Assembly: GCF_040790665.1 (NCBI RefSeq)
Contig: NZ_CP160849.1
Span: forward strand, 1,699,501 to 1,763,500
From: Sulfitobacter pontiacus
Lineage (GTDB): Bacteria > Pseudomonadota > Alphaproteobacteria > Rhodobacterales > Rhodobacteraceae
DNA: 64,000 bases
Direction of reading: 5' to 3'
Shown: positions 43,871 through 53,207 of the stretch, piece after piece
Layout of the letters: each line of letters opens with the position of its first letter
Position numbering within the stretch: the first letter of the stretch is position 1
The notes under the pieces: generated by a model
Told to the model about the DNA's origin: nothing
Databases searched by the model: none
The model's input: the letters and a program-made list of their open reading frames with translations, nothing else
Program-made: the position numbers and the translations under genes

Positions 43871-46315
43871 CTAGCGCCGTTTGAGGGGGATGTTATCCGG
43901 CGCGGGTGTGATCTGTGCGAGGCCGGAGGCTTCCATCAACCGCGCGGATTCCTCGGCCAGCAGACGCTCTTCCGCCTGTCCCTTGACCGGCACACGGCCC
44001 ATTTCCAGAAACAGCGGTGCGGACAGCGGGCTGACGCGGTCGAGGATACGGTGGTCAATCCGGCCCTTGATACGATGCAGCATTTCCTCGATCCGGCCAA
44101 AGTCGACCAGTCCGCGCAGGGCCTCTTCGCGGGTGATATCGAGCAGGAGGTGATCGGGTTCGTATTTCTGCAAGGTGTCATACAGGATATCAGAGCTGAA
44201 GGTCGCCTGCCGGCCAGACTTACGGGCTTGGGGAGTGTTCCGTTCGATCAGCCCTGCGATGGTGGCGGCGGCGCGGAACGTGCGTTTCATCACCGCATTG
44301 CCGGCCAGCCAATGGTCCAACCCGTCATGCAGGACTGTGGCATCAACCAGCGGGGCGGGGTCGTCGACCGGATCCAGCCCCCAGATCAGCGTGGCATAAT
44401 CGGTGGCGACGAAGCCCAGGGGGTTGAGGCCCAGTTCCTCCATCCGTTTTGTCAGCAGCAGCCCGAGCGTTTGCTGCGCGTTGCGACCGGCGAAGCCGTA
44501 GAAGACCGTTTGGGCGCGGCCCTCATGGGGGAAGCTTTCGATCAGCAGGCGGCCCGGCTGCGGCAGTTGGCTGACTTCGCGTTGCAGGGTCAGCCATTCG
44601 GCCGTGTGGCGCGGCAGCTCGGGCCAGCTGTCTTGGGTGAACATGCGTTGCACGCGGGCGGAGAGCTGGGTCGAGGTGGCGAATTTGGTACCCATGAACG
44701 TGGCAACGCGTGGTTTCTTGGCGGCAGAACGGCTGACCTCTACGGTCATTTCCCGCAGCCCTTCGTATTTGACGATCTGGCCGCCGATCAGGAATGTGTC
44801 GCCCGCGCTGAGCGAGGCGGCGAAACCTTCCTCGATTTCGCCCAAAGGGGCACCGCCGCGGTTGCGTTTCATGCGGACCTTCAGCGTGTCCGTATCCTGA
44901 ATGGTACCGATGTTCATGCGGATGCGCTGGCTGCTGCGGGGATCGCGCAGGTGCCATTTGCCGTTTGTGCACATCAGACGTTGCCATCTGTCGTAGGCGC
45001 GCAGGGCGTAGCCGCCTGTGGCACAGAAATCGAGGCAGGCATCAAAGGCGGCGCGGCTGAGGCTGGCATAGGCCCCGGCAGAGGTCACCTCGGCATAGAG
45101 CGCATCGGCGTCGAATGGGCCGGCGCAGGCGGTGATCAGGATATGCTGGCATAACACATCGCGGGGGCCGGGGCCGCGCGGGTCGCCGTCAAGATCGCCT
45201 GCCAATACGGCGTCGAGGGCGGCGACACATTCAACCACCTCGAACCGGTTTGCAGGTACCAGCAGCGCTTTGGAGGGCGCGTTATAGCGGTGGTTGGCCC
45301 GCCCGATGCGCTGGACCAGCCGTTTGACATTCTTAGGCGCACCGATCTGGATCACGAGATCGACATCGCCCCAGTCGATCCCCAGATCAAGGCTGCCGGT
45401 ACAGACAATCGCGCGCAGATCACCGCGCACCATCGCGGCTTCGACCCGTTCGCGTTGCTGCCGATCGAGCGACCCGTGGTGGATGCCAATGGGCAGGCTA
45501 TCTTCGTTGGCGAGCCAGAGATTGTGAAAGAAAATCTCGGCCTGAGCGCGGGTATTGTGGAAAATCAGGGTGGTTTTATGCTGGCGTATCTGGTCGAGCA
45601 CCGCCGGAATCGCATAGGCAGCCCCATTGCCGGACCACGGCGGGGCTGCGTCCGTGCGCAGCATCCGGATGTCGGGCGGCGGGCCGGGATCGGCCAGCAG
45701 GATCGGGCAGGGGTCGGGGTGACGCGCCATGAAATGCGCGATGGCGGCGGGATCTTCGACGGTGGCTGACAGGCCCACCCGTTTCAGCCCCGGACACAGA
45801 CGTTGCAGCCGCGCCAGCGCCAGCATCAGCTGGTCGCCCCGCTTGCTGTCGGCCAGCGCGTGGATCTCGTCGATCACGACACGTTTGAGCCCTTTGAACA
45901 TGCGCGGTGCATCCTCGTAGGAAGTCAGCAGCGCAAGGCTTTCGGGGGTGGTCAGCAGGATATGGGGCGGGTCGGCGCGTTGCCGGCGTTTGCGCGTTTG
46001 CGAGGTGTCGCCGGTGCGGTTCTCGATCCGGATGGGGAGGCTCATTTCGGTCACCGGGGTGGTGAGGTTGCGCTTGATATCCGCGGCCAGCGCCTTGAGC
46101 GGCGAGATATAGAGCGTGTGCATGCCGTCGTGACCGCCCTCGGCCAGATCGACCAGCGTGGGCAGAAAACCCGAAAGCGTCTTGCCGCCCCCGGTCGGCG
46201 CGATCAACAGCAGGGCGGGCACCTCGGCGCGGTCCAGCATGTCTTGCTGGTGGGGGTGGATGGACCAGCCTTTGGTGGCGAACCAGTCGGAGAACTTGGG
46301 GGGCAGGGTCTGCAT
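43871..46315 (-). CDS. Ligase-associated DEXH-box helicase (Lhr type)
   Basis: An 814-residue superfamily-2 helicase. Walker A is APTGGGKT at residues 39-46, the DEIH box VVIDEIHALADSKRGDQL, SAT in VGLSATVEDPAAI, and motif VI QRIGRANHRY. The C-terminal half is the Lhr-specific domain with PRDVLCQHILITACAGPFDA, INIGTI-like MNIGTIQDTDTLKV and a final winged helix. This short form is the one that occurs with PdeM and an ATP-dependent ligase in a repair set; the ligase and exonuclease are absent here. I chose the ATG at 46313-46315, at the family N-terminus; no Shine-Dalgarno is obvious. Confidence 0.9.
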   Translation of the reverse strand: MQTLPPKFSDWFATKGWSIHPHQQDMLDRAEVPALLLIAPTGGGKTLSGFLPTLVDLAEGGHDGMHTLYISPLKALAADIKRNLTTPVTEMSLPIRIENRTGDTSQTRKRRQRADPPHILLTTPESLALLTSYEDAPRMFKGLKRVVIDEIHALADSKRGDQLMLALARLQRLCPGLKRVGLSATVEDPAAIAHFMARHPDPCPILLADPGPPPDIRMLRTDAAPPWSGNGAAYAIPAVLDQIRQHKTTLIFHNTRAQAEIFFHNLWLANEDSLPIGIHHGSLDRQQRERVEAAMVRGDLRAIVCTGSLDLGIDWGDVDLVIQIGAPKNVKRLVQRIGRANHRYNAPSKALLVPANRFEVVECVAALDAVLAGDLDGDPRGPGPRDVLCQHILITACAGPFDADALYAEVTSAGAYASLSRAAFDACLDFCATGGYALRAYDRWQRLMCTNGKWHLRDPRSSQRIRMNIGTIQDTDTLKVRMKRNRGGAPLGEIEEGFAASLSAGDTFLIGGQIVKYEGLREMTVEVSRSAAKKPRVATFMGTKFATSTQLSARVQRMFTQDSWPELPRHTAEWLTLQREVSQLPQPGRLLIESFPHEGRAQTVFYGFAGRNAQQTLGLLLTKRMEELGLNPLGFVATDYATLIWGLDPVDDPAPLVDATVLHDGLDHWLAGNAVMKRTFRAAATIAGLIERNTPQARKSGRQATFSSDILYDTLQKYEPDHLLLDITREEALRGLVDFGRIEEMLHRIKGRIDHRILDRVSPLSAPLFLEMGRVPVKGQAEERLLAEESARLMEASGLAQITPAPDNIPLKRR

Positions 46316-46340
46316 GGGGTGCAAGATAGGCTGTTTGCAC

Positions 46341-46358
46341 GCGGGGGCCAGCCCCCGC
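46341..46358 (+). other. Perfect hairpin upstream of lhr
   Basis: GCGGGGGC-CA-GCCCCCGC, 8-bp stem with a minimal loop, leads into the repeat at 46361-46387. The same hairpin-plus-element order is seen after priA. Confidence 0.55.
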
Positions 46359-46360
46359 AC

Positions 46361-46387
46361 CCCCGGAGTTTATCTGGCAAAATGAAG
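46361..46387 (+). repeat. Intergenic element, copy 5
   Basis: CCCCGGAGTTTATCTGGC followed by AAAATGAAG, between the lhr start and the AAA ATPase stop. It is oriented opposite to the genes around it, so it is not simply a terminator for the gene next to it. Confidence 0.6.
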
Positions 46388-46417
46388 CAGATGCCCGCGC
46401 CGGTGTCGAGCGCGGTG

Positions 46418-47725
46418 CTACCTGACGATGGTTTCATCCTCGACGAACATATTGGCCCAAGCACGGTCGATCAGATCAGGGCGCATCTGGTGCGGGATAC
46501 CTTCGAAATCGCAGATGGAAATCATCTGGTCGATCAGGAAGATCGGCTGATAGTTGGCGAACACGTTGTTGATCGTAGGGTATTTTGTTTTCAGCAAATG
46601 GATCAGCGTCGCCTCGTCCAGTTTGATGTTTCGTTTCTTGGCGACCATGGCAAAGATCTTGAGGAAGTTTTCCTGATTGGGCCCGTCGATCTTGATCTTG
46701 AAGAAGATCCGGCGCAGGGCGGCCTGGTCGAAGATCTCATTGGGGTGGAAGTTGGTGGAGAAGACCACCAGCGTGTCGAAGGGAACTTCGAACTTCTCGC
46801 CCGATTGCAGGGCGAGGATGTCTTTGTTTTCTTCCAGCGGCACGATCCAGCGGTTGACCAGCGCCTGTGGCGATTCTGCCTGTCGGCCAAGGTCGTCGAC
46901 GATGAAGATGCCGCCGGTGGATTTCAGCTGCAGCGGGGCTTGATAGGTCCGTGCGGTGGGGTTGTAGACCAGATCAAGCATATCGAGCGTCAGTTCGCCC
47001 CCGGTGATCACTGTGGGGCGTTCGCATTTGACATAGCGGGTGTCAAAGCGCGTCACGCGGCGCAGGGATTTCGGATCTTGTTTCTCTTCGGAAATGGCGG
47101 TGTGCACGATGGGGTCATAGACCGTGATTACCTGACCGGCGTATTCAATCGCGCGGGGGACATAGATGCGGTCGCCAAGCGCGTCGCGAATCCCGTTGGA
47201 GATGCTTGATTTACCATTGCCGGGGGGGCCGTACATCAGGATGGAGCGACCGGCCGTCACGGCTGGGCCAAGGTTGCCGATCAGCTCGGACGGGAGCACC
47301 AGATGGCCCATCGCCGTTTCGAGCTTTGCGCGGGTGATCTGCATGTTGCGCACGGACTGGCGCTTGATCTGTTCGCGGTAGACATCAAGCGGCACGGGCA
47401 TCGGGCCGAAGTATTCCGATTGCGCCAAGGCATCCAGCGCGCGGGCCTTGCCCAGATCGGTCAGCTGGTAGCCCATTTCATTGCCGTTATTCGCGTTGAG
47501 CGTGCCCGTCGCTTCGAGAAGGCGTTGGTCGCGCGACAGATCCACCAGTTCCTGCGTGACCTGAAGCGGCAGGCAGATCGCCGCTGCGAGCTCGCTGACC
47601 ATGGTGACGTTCTTGCGGAACATCGTCTTGATCATGATGTCGCGCATCATCACCACGGGCAGCTTCATCTCTTGGATGGTGCGCGGCGGAGGAGGGGCCA
47701 TGACGGCGCTGGCTTGCATATTCAT
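46418..47725 (-). CDS. AAA family ATPase linked to the Tad locus
   Basis: A 435-residue protein of unknown role. The N-terminal third (VVMMRDIMIKTMFRKNVTM to QVTQELVDLSRDQRLLEATG) looks like a winged-helix domain. A AAA domain then has Walker A MYGPPGNGKSSI, Walker B GGIFIVDDLGRQ, VVFSTNFHPNEIFDQAALRR, and a C-terminal helical lid. The gene follows cpaA in the same direction by 61 bases, next to the pilus genes. An ATPase for assembly or for regulation of the pilus is possible but unproven. The start is uncertain: ATG at 47725 or 47740, both in frame. Confidence 0.75.
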   Translation of the reverse strand: MNMQASAVMAPPPPRTIQEMKLPVVMMRDIMIKTMFRKNVTMVSELAAAICLPLQVTQELVDLSRDQRLLEATGTLNANNGNEMGYQLTDLGKARALDALAQSEYFGPMPVPLDVYREQIKRQSVRNMQITRAKLETAMGHLVLPSELIGNLGPAVTAGRSILMYGPPGNGKSSISNGIRDALGDRIYVPRAIEYAGQVITVYDPIVHTAISEEKQDPKSLRRVTRFDTRYVKCERPTVITGGELTLDMLDLVYNPTARTYQAPLQLKSTGGIFIVDDLGRQAESPQALVNRWIVPLEENKDILALQSGEKFEVPFDTLVVFSTNFHPNEIFDQAALRRIFFKIKIDGPNQENFLKIFAMVAKKRNIKLDEATLIHLLKTKYPTINNVFANYQPIFLIDQMISICDFEGIPHQMRPDLIDRAWANMFVEDETIVR

Positions 47726-47786
47726 GAAGGCTTCTTTCATGGGGACACGGGCGTGCCCCAAGGCGTAGCGGTTGAATATGGCGAAA

Positions 47787-48281
47787 TCAGGCCCCGAAGT
47801 AGGCACCGAGCATTAAATATGCCGCAAGCACAGTTCCAAGGGCGAGGCCCATGGGGAACTTCTTGGCTTCGTGCCAGCTGACCCATTGCGGGGCAAGATT
47901 GCGCAGGGGGGAGTATTTGGCGGCGCGGTGAATGATATAGGCGGCAACCAGCGTCGCCATGAACAGCGCCATGACAAAGCGCACATCCCCAAGCGCGATA
48001 AAGGGCGTGGCGGCGGCGATGAATTTCGCATCCCCCGCGCCCATCAGCCCGCCTGCGTTCATGAAGATGCCCACAACAAGGGCTACCACCATCGCCAGCA
48101 GGTGCCAGAGGTAGCTGTCAAAGGGCAGGGCAATCGGGCCGATCAGCACAAATACGGCGGCCAATGCGATCACCGTGACATTGGTGATCCGCATAAAGGC
48201 CAGATCGGTGTAGATCGTATAGGCACAAAGGGGCAGCGCGAAGGGCAGGAACCACAGCGCTGCGTAGCTGGTGATCTCCAC
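47787..48281 (-). CDS. cpaA: Prepilin peptidase CpaA (TadV), A24 family
   Basis: A 164-residue integral-membrane aspartic protease that removes the leader peptides of Flp pilins. The two catalytic Asp residues are in TIYTDLAFMRI (first Asp of the family) and GAGDAKF, in a six-segment membrane plan. It is the short CpaA/TadV type, without the methyltransferase domain of PilD. The start is GTG, three bases after the TPR stop, so it is coupled to that gene. Confidence 0.9.
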   Translation of the reverse strand: MEITSYAALWFLPFALPLCAYTIYTDLAFMRITNVTVIALAAVFVLIGPIALPFDSYLWHLLAMVVALVVGIFMNAGGLMGAGDAKFIAAATPFIALGDVRFVMALFMATLVAAYIIHRAAKYSPLRNLAPQWVSWHEAKKFPMGLALGTVLAAYLMLGAYFGA

Positions 48282-48284
48282 GCG

Positions 48285-49139
48285 TTAGCCTGCGTTTTCC
48301 AGCGCGCGCAGCGACCGGACGGCGGCCTCGAAGTGCTGCGGGTGGGTGCTGATGGCGTCGCGCAGCAGCCCTTTACCGGTTTCAACGTCGCCCTTCTTGA
48401 TCGCGGAGAGGGCGAGGGTGTGCAACAGTTGCGCGCGCTCCGTCTGGTCCATCTCGATCGGGGGGAGGCTGTATTCACGTTGCGCGCCACGGGCGAGGAT
48501 CAGGTTGTTCTTGGCGGTAAACAGCGTTGAATCCTGCTTCACGGCCTCGCCGAAAAGGCGTTCGGCAGCCTGATAGTCGCCGCGGGTCAGTTTGGAGTAG
48601 CCCCAGTTGTTCATGACCGAACCGGGCTTGGTGGTCAGACCGATGGCGATCTCGTAAAAACTGTCGGCCTTGTCCCATTCCTGTTTGCTGTCAGCGACGA
48701 TCGCCTCGAGCCGGTAGCGGTTGTAGGTTTCATGGGTGGGCGGGACGGAATCCAGCGTCTTTTCCGCTTTGGCCCAATCGCCTGCGCGGATCAGCGCATC
48801 GGCGTAATCAACCTTGTCGTCGGCGGTGGCATCCTTGGAAGCGGCAACTTTGCCCCAGACGGATGCGGCCTCTTGGTTGCGTTTGGCGCGGATCAGGGAT
48901 TTGCCCAAGCTGCGCTGGATGTCGATGCGGTCGGGGTTTTCCTGCGCGGTGCGGGTGAAATAGCTGACCGCCTCGTTCGGGTCGGCCACTGTCAACATCA
49001 CATCGTTGAGGTTGCTTTCATCCACGACGTTCACGTCCTGGAAGGCGCGGGTGACGGTATCCTCGCCGGATTTCTTGCCGCAGCCTGCTACTGCGACGAC
49101 GCCTGCAATGCAGGCGGCCAATAGGATAGGGTGGCGCAT
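48285..49139 (-). CDS. TPR lipoprotein (TadD-like)
   Basis: A 284-residue lipoprotein: signal peptide, lipobox VAVAGC with Cys20 lipidated, then TPR repeats over most of its length (NPDRIDIQRSLGKSLIRAKR, AADD to SALIRAGDWAKAEKTL, and PGSVMNNWGYSKLTRGDYQA). TadD proteins are Tad-locus TPR lipoproteins thought to help assemble the outer-membrane secretin. This and the following gene are the two TPR proteins of the locus; which plays the TadD role is uncertain. It precedes cpaA. Confidence 0.83.
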   Translation of the reverse strand: MRHPILLAACIAGVVAVAGCGKKSGEDTVTRAFQDVNVVDESNLNDVMLTVADPNEAVSYFTRTAQENPDRIDIQRSLGKSLIRAKRNQEAASVWGKVAASKDATADDKVDYADALIRAGDWAKAEKTLDSVPPTHETYNRYRLEAIVADSKQEWDKADSFYEIAIGLTTKPGSVMNNWGYSKLTRGDYQAAERLFGEAVKQDSTLFTAKNNLILARGAQREYSLPPIEMDQTERAQLLHTLALSAIKKGDVETGKGLLRDAISTHPQHFEAAVRSLRALENAG

Positions 49140-49167
49140 TTTTGCGTCCTTTTACTGCTCTGCCTCG

Positions 49168-49770
49168 TTATGATGCTGGCCGAACCAGATAGTCGCCCGA
49201 GCCGCGCCGCACCAATTTATAACTGTCTTCTTGATCCGGGATCGTAACAGAGTTTTCCGATTTTGCGAGTGCTAAGCGCAAATTGTCACGGATTGCGTCA
49301 CTTTCGCCATTATCAAGCGCATAGGCCTTGCGAAAGGTCAGCTGGGCTTCGGCGAGTTTGCCGCGTTCCATCAACACAACGCCGAGATTGTTCCAGACCT
49401 CGGGGTGGGTTTCGTCCTTTTCTACAGCGTCGCGCAGCAGCTTTTCCGCCTGACCCAATCGCCCCAGCCCAAGGTTGGCGCTGCCCAGTCCCGACAGGAT
49501 TTCGGCGTCCAACTGGGAGGCGAGCGCCGCGCGGTTGAAGGCGCGGATGGCCAGTTCGTATTCGCCCGCGCGCATCAGACGGTGGGCGACCTCTACCCCG
49601 TCTTCGGCGTCCTTGCGGGTGTTGACACCGGGGGCAAAGGGGTTGTCAGGGCTGGCGCGCTTGCCCCCAAACGCGGAAAGACCGCCTGCAGAGCAAGCGG
49701 CCAATCCGGCGATCAGGGTCATACAAAGCGCGAGCCTAAAGGGTAACGCGCGCTTGGGAATGTGGATCAT
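49168..49770 (-). CDS. TPR lipoprotein (TadD-like), second
   Basis: A 200-residue lipoprotein: lipobox AGLAAC with Cys26 lipidated, then two or three TPR repeats (AHRLMRAGEYELAIRAFNRA, ILSGLGSANLGLGRLGQAEK, EVWNNLGVVLMERGKLAEAQ). It is likely in the outer membrane or periplasm. It lies between tadC and the first TPR gene in the same direction and probably cooperates with it. Its length is closer to typical TadD than that of its neighbour. Confidence 0.83.
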   Translation of the reverse strand: MIHIPKRALPFRLALCMTLIAGLAACSAGGLSAFGGKRASPDNPFAPGVNTRKDAEDGVEVAHRLMRAGEYELAIRAFNRAALASQLDAEILSGLGSANLGLGRLGQAEKLLRDAVEKDETHPEVWNNLGVVLMERGKLAEAQLTFRKAYALDNGESDAIRDNLRLALAKSENSVTIPDQEDSYKLVRRGSGDYLVRPAS

Positions 49771-49778
49771 GCAGAGCC

Positions 49779-50735
49779 TTACTGACCTAGTTTGGTAATG
49801 TTCATCACCGATGGCGCGACCAGAATGATCAGCAGCGGAGGAACGGTCAGCATCATTGTGGCAAGTGTCATCTTGGTTGGCAACTTGTTTGCGGCTTCTT
49901 CGGCGCGCATCACGCGTTTGTCGCGCATCTCGGCGGCATAGACCCGCAGCGCGTCGGCGATGGATGTCCCGAAGGCGGCGGATTGTACCAGCACCGTCAC
50001 AAAGGACGACACATCTTGCACGCCGCAGCGTTCGCCCATGGCGTTCAGCACGCTGACCTTGTCTTTACCGGCCTTCATCTCATAGGCGACGATTTCGAAC
50101 TCTTCCGCCAGCGCAGGGTAGGAGGCGCGCAATTCGCGGGCCACACGGACGATACATTGATCAAGTGACTGGCCGGCTTCGACGCAGACGAGCATCATGT
50201 CCAGCGCATCGGGAAAACCGCGTGTGATTTCCTCTTTCCGCTCGGCGACGCGGCGGGTCACCCAATAGCGCGGCAGGAAATATCCGATGCCGCCGGGGCC
50301 CACGGTATACAGCATCATCTTGTTGGTGGTCATGCCTTCGCCGCCGCCAAGGAAGTTGATGTAGACGGTGCCGATCACCAGCCCGGCAATACCAAGCGCC
50401 ATCTGTGCAAAGTGAAAGAACCGTACCGCATCGCGCGAGCTATAGCCCGCCTGACGCAGCAGCAGCGCCTTGGCGCTTAGCTCTTCCACGTCTTCGGGTT
50501 CAAGGAACTTGGCGAACTTTTGCAGCTTCTCGTTGCGGTCCGACTGGCGCAGGCGCTGTTGCTTGCCTGCATCGGCAGCCTCGGTCTGGCTCCGTTTGAG
50601 CTTGGCCAAAGGGTCTTCGGGCTGGCGCAGGATCATGACAAGCGTTGCGCCCACCATGGTCAGGCCCAATGCGCCCAGAATGGCGATCCAGCCCATGGGA
50701 CCAAGTGCGGTGTCGAGTGAGTTGAGGAAATTCAC
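49779..50735 (-). CDS. tadC: Tad pilus inner-membrane protein TadC
   Basis: A 318-residue type II secretion F-domain protein with four or more membrane segments. The F domain contains GFPDALDMMLVCVEAGQSLD and AFGTSIADALRVYAAEMRDK, as in GspF/TadC. With TadB it forms the inner-membrane platform for the pilus. The start is GTG, 12 bases after the tadB stop. The N-terminal part is a coiled-coil-rich region with QTEAADAGKQQRL. Confidence 0.92.
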   Translation of the reverse strand: MNFLNSLDTALGPMGWIAILGALGLTMVGATLVMILRQPEDPLAKLKRSQTEAADAGKQQRLRQSDRNEKLQKFAKFLEPEDVEELSAKALLLRQAGYSSRDAVRFFHFAQMALGIAGLVIGTVYINFLGGGEGMTTNKMMLYTVGPGGIGYFLPRYWVTRRVAERKEEITRGFPDALDMMLVCVEAGQSLDQCIVRVARELRASYPALAEEFEIVAYEMKAGKDKVSVLNAMGERCGVQDVSSFVTVLVQSAAFGTSIADALRVYAAEMRDKRVMRAEEAANKLPTKMTLATMMLTVPPLLIILVAPSVMNITKLGQ

Positions 50736-50747
50736 AGTGAGGCCCCC

Positions 50748-51710
50748 TTAGACTTTGATATCGGTCAGCTTGCGCATGACGATGAGGTTAAGCGACAGGA
50801 ACAGGACAACCGCGATACAGCCGGGGATGAACAGCGGGTGGGTCATGACTTCGTCATAGTAATGCGGGTCACCGAGTTTGATCACGATGAGCGCGAGGAT
50901 CGGGAAGGCGGACAGGAACTTGCCGGACCATTTCGCCTCGGCAGTGATAGCACGCACGCGGCGGAACAGGCGGAAGCGGGCGCGGATGACCTTGGCCAAC
51001 CCCGCAAGGATTTCGGCAAGGTTACCCCCCGATTGCTGCTGGATGGTCACAGCCACCGCGAGGAAGCGCAAATCCTGCATATCAAGCCGTTCGGCCATAT
51101 CCTTGAGCGCCTCGCCAATGTCGCGGCCATAGGCGGTTTCATCGGCGATTACGCCGAATTCCGACGCAAGCGGGTCCTGGATTTCCTTGGACACGATAGA
51201 GATCGCGCTGGTGAAAGGGTGGCCCACGCGCAACGATCGCACCATCAGTTCCACCGCGTCAGGCAGCTGCTCTTCGATCATGTCCATACGCTTCTTCGCT
51301 TTGGACGAGATCCAGAAAAATACCGCCCCGACACCGATCCCGACAGAGATCAGGATGCGCACGGGCACTTCGGTATTGGTGCCGATGGTCAGCCCCAGAA
51401 AGGCGACGACCGAAAGGCCGGCCATGATCATGATCAGCTGTTTTGGCGCAAAGGCGATCGCGGCCTTTTGTGCTTTCTCGGCGAGCAGGGAATAGACCGG
51501 AATGGATTTATTATCCATGTGCTGCTGCATTTCCTTGCGCAGCTTGTCCAGAACCTCTTCGCGGCGGGCCCCTTTTTCCAGCATTTCAAGCCGGCGGTTG
51601 ACCTTGCTGTTGAGGCTGATGGATTTACCGAAAGCGACCAGATACAGCCCTTCGACCAGCACAAGGACACCGACGAAGATCAGGCCATAGATAATGGGTT
51701 CTGCACTCAT
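50748..51710 (-). CDS. tadB: Tad pilus inner-membrane protein TadB
   Basis: A 320-residue type II secretion F-domain protein like TadC. An N-terminal membrane segment (YGLIFVGVLVLVEGLYLVAF) is followed by a coiled-coil part (LEMLEKGARREEVLDKLRKE) and an F domain with LPDAVELMVRSLRVGHPFTS and LAVAVTIQQQSGGNLAEILA. It forms the platform with TadC. It starts 12 bases after tadA. Confidence 0.92.
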   Translation of the reverse strand: MSAEPIIYGLIFVGVLVLVEGLYLVAFGKSISLNSKVNRRLEMLEKGARREEVLDKLRKEMQQHMDNKSIPVYSLLAEKAQKAAIAFAPKQLIMIMAGLSVVAFLGLTIGTNTEVPVRILISVGIGVGAVFFWISSKAKKRMDMIEEQLPDAVELMVRSLRVGHPFTSAISIVSKEIQDPLASEFGVIADETAYGRDIGEALKDMAERLDMQDLRFLAVAVTIQQQSGGNLAEILAGLAKVIRARFRLFRRVRAITAEAKWSGKFLSAFPILALIVIKLGDPHYYDEVMTHPLFIPGCIAVVLFLSLNLIVMRKLTDIKV

Positions 51711-51722
51711 GATTGATAATCC

Positions 51723-53168
51723 TTACTTGACCACAACGGGTTCATAGATCGACGATGGCAGGTCATAGCCCCACATCTTGAAACGTTCAGAGAAGTGGCT
51801 GCGCACGCCGGTGCCGGTGAAGTGGCCGATGATCTTGTTTTCGGGCGTCAGGCCGACGCGCTGAAAGCGGAAGATTTCCTGCATAGAAATCACGTCGCCC
51901 TCCATGCCGGTGATTTCGGTGATCGACGTCATGCGGCGCGACCCGTCCTGCAAGCGCGATGCTTGTACGATCAGGTTCACAGCCGACGAGATCTGGCTGC
52001 GGACCGCTTTCAGCGGCATTTCGATACCGGCCATGGCGATCATGTTTTCCAGACGGCTGACACCATCGCGGGCAGAGTTGGCGTGGATCGTGGTCATCGA
52101 CCCGTCGTGGCCGGTGTTCATCGCCTGCAGCATGTCGATTACTTCCTCGCCGCGCGTCTCGCCGACGATGATCCGGTCAGGACGCATCCGCAGGGCGTTT
52201 TTCAGACAGTCGCGCGGGGATACCTCGCCCTTGCCTTCAACGTTGGGCGGGCGGCTTTCCATGCGGCCCACATGGGTCTGTTGCAGTTGCAGTTCGGCGG
52301 TGTCTTCGATGGTCAGGATCCGTTCATCGTTGGCAATAAACGATGACAGCGCGTTCAGCGTGGTGGTTTTACCAGAACCTGTACCGCCCGAGACGATGAT
52401 ATTCAGACGGGTGGCGACGGCGGCTTGCAGATAGGCTGCCATCTCTTCCGAGAAGGCCCCAAAGCTCACCAGATCATCAATGCCCAGTTTGTCTTTCTTA
52501 AACTTACGAATGGAGACAAGGCTGCCGTCCACGGCAATCGGCGGGACCATAGCGTTGAAACGCGAGCCGTCTTTCAAGCGCGCATCGACATAAGGGTTGC
52601 TTTCATCGACGCGACGGCCAACGGCGGAAACGATCTTGTCGATGATCCGCAGCAAGTGCTTTTCGTCTTTGAAGGTCACGTCGGTCAGCTGCAGTTTACC
52701 CGCGCGTTCCACAAAGATCTGTTGCGGGCCGTTAACCAGAATATCGTTGACGCTGTCGTCTTTCAGCAGCGTTTCCAGCGGGCCAAGGCCGGTCACCTCG
52801 TCATACAGTTCCGAGTTCAGTTGAACGCGATCCTCGCGGTTCAACACGATGGATTTCTCGGCCAGAATCTCGGTCGAGATTTCGTTGATCTCGCTGCGCA
52901 GATCCTGTTCCGAGGCGTGTTCAAGGGCGGCGAGGTTCAGGTTCTCAAGCAGGGCACGGTGCAGTTCGAGCTTGATGTCGCTCATGCGTTGCTTACGCTT
53001 CACGTCGCGATCCTGCGGGGCGACGGTTGCGGCTTGGGCCACGCGGCGCATGCTGGCGGGTTTGGGCGCGACCGCTTCCTCTGGCTGTTGCTGGGGCGCG
53101 GGAGCCTTCGCCTTTGGGGCGGGTGTGGCTACGGCAACGTCACCTGGCTTTTTATACTTCGAGAACAT
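51723..53168 (-). CDS. tadA: Tad pilus assembly ATPase TadA (CpaF)
   Basis: A 481-residue secretion ATPase that drives pilin assembly and possibly retraction. It starts with an Ala/Pro/Gln-rich linker (residues 10-50), then the N1 domain and the ATPase core: Walker [19 protein letters not shown] near residue 259, the Asp box [11 protein letters not shown], Walker [19 protein letters not shown], and the His box [21 protein letters not shown] [17 protein letters not shown]. It is the central motor of the locus and follows tadZ by 39 bases. Confidence 0.95.
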   Translation of the reverse strand: MFSKYKKPGDVAVATPAPKAKAPAPQQQPEEAVAPKPASMRRVAQAATVAPQDRDVKRKQRMSDIKLELHRALLENLNLAALEHASEQDLRSEINEISTEILAEKSIVLNREDRVQLNSELYDEVTGLGPLETLLKDDSVNDILVNGPQQIFVERAGKLQLTDVTFKDEKHLLRIIDKIVSAVGRRVDESNPYVDARLKDGSRFNAMVPPIAVDGSLVSIRKFKKDKLGIDDLVSFGAFSEEMAAYLQAAVATRLNIIVSGGTGSGKTTTLNALSSFIANDERILTIEDTAELQLQQTHVGRMESRPPNVEGKGEVSPRDCLKNALRMRPDRIIVGETRGEEVIDMLQAMNTGHDGSMTTIHANSARDGVSRLENMIAMAGIEMPLKAVRSQISSAVNLIVQASRLQDGSRRMTSITEITGMEGDVISMQEIFRFQRVGLTPENKIIGHFTGTGVRSHFSERFKMWGYDLPSSIYEPVVVK

Positions 53169-53207
53169 CTGAATACTCTTTCTAAATTATCTGGCGCTTG
53201 GGCCGGA

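Noticed and set aside
45803..47209. 468-codon plus-strand frame over lhr and the AAA ATPase
   Set aside because: Spans the ends of two certain genes on the opposite strand and has no domain.
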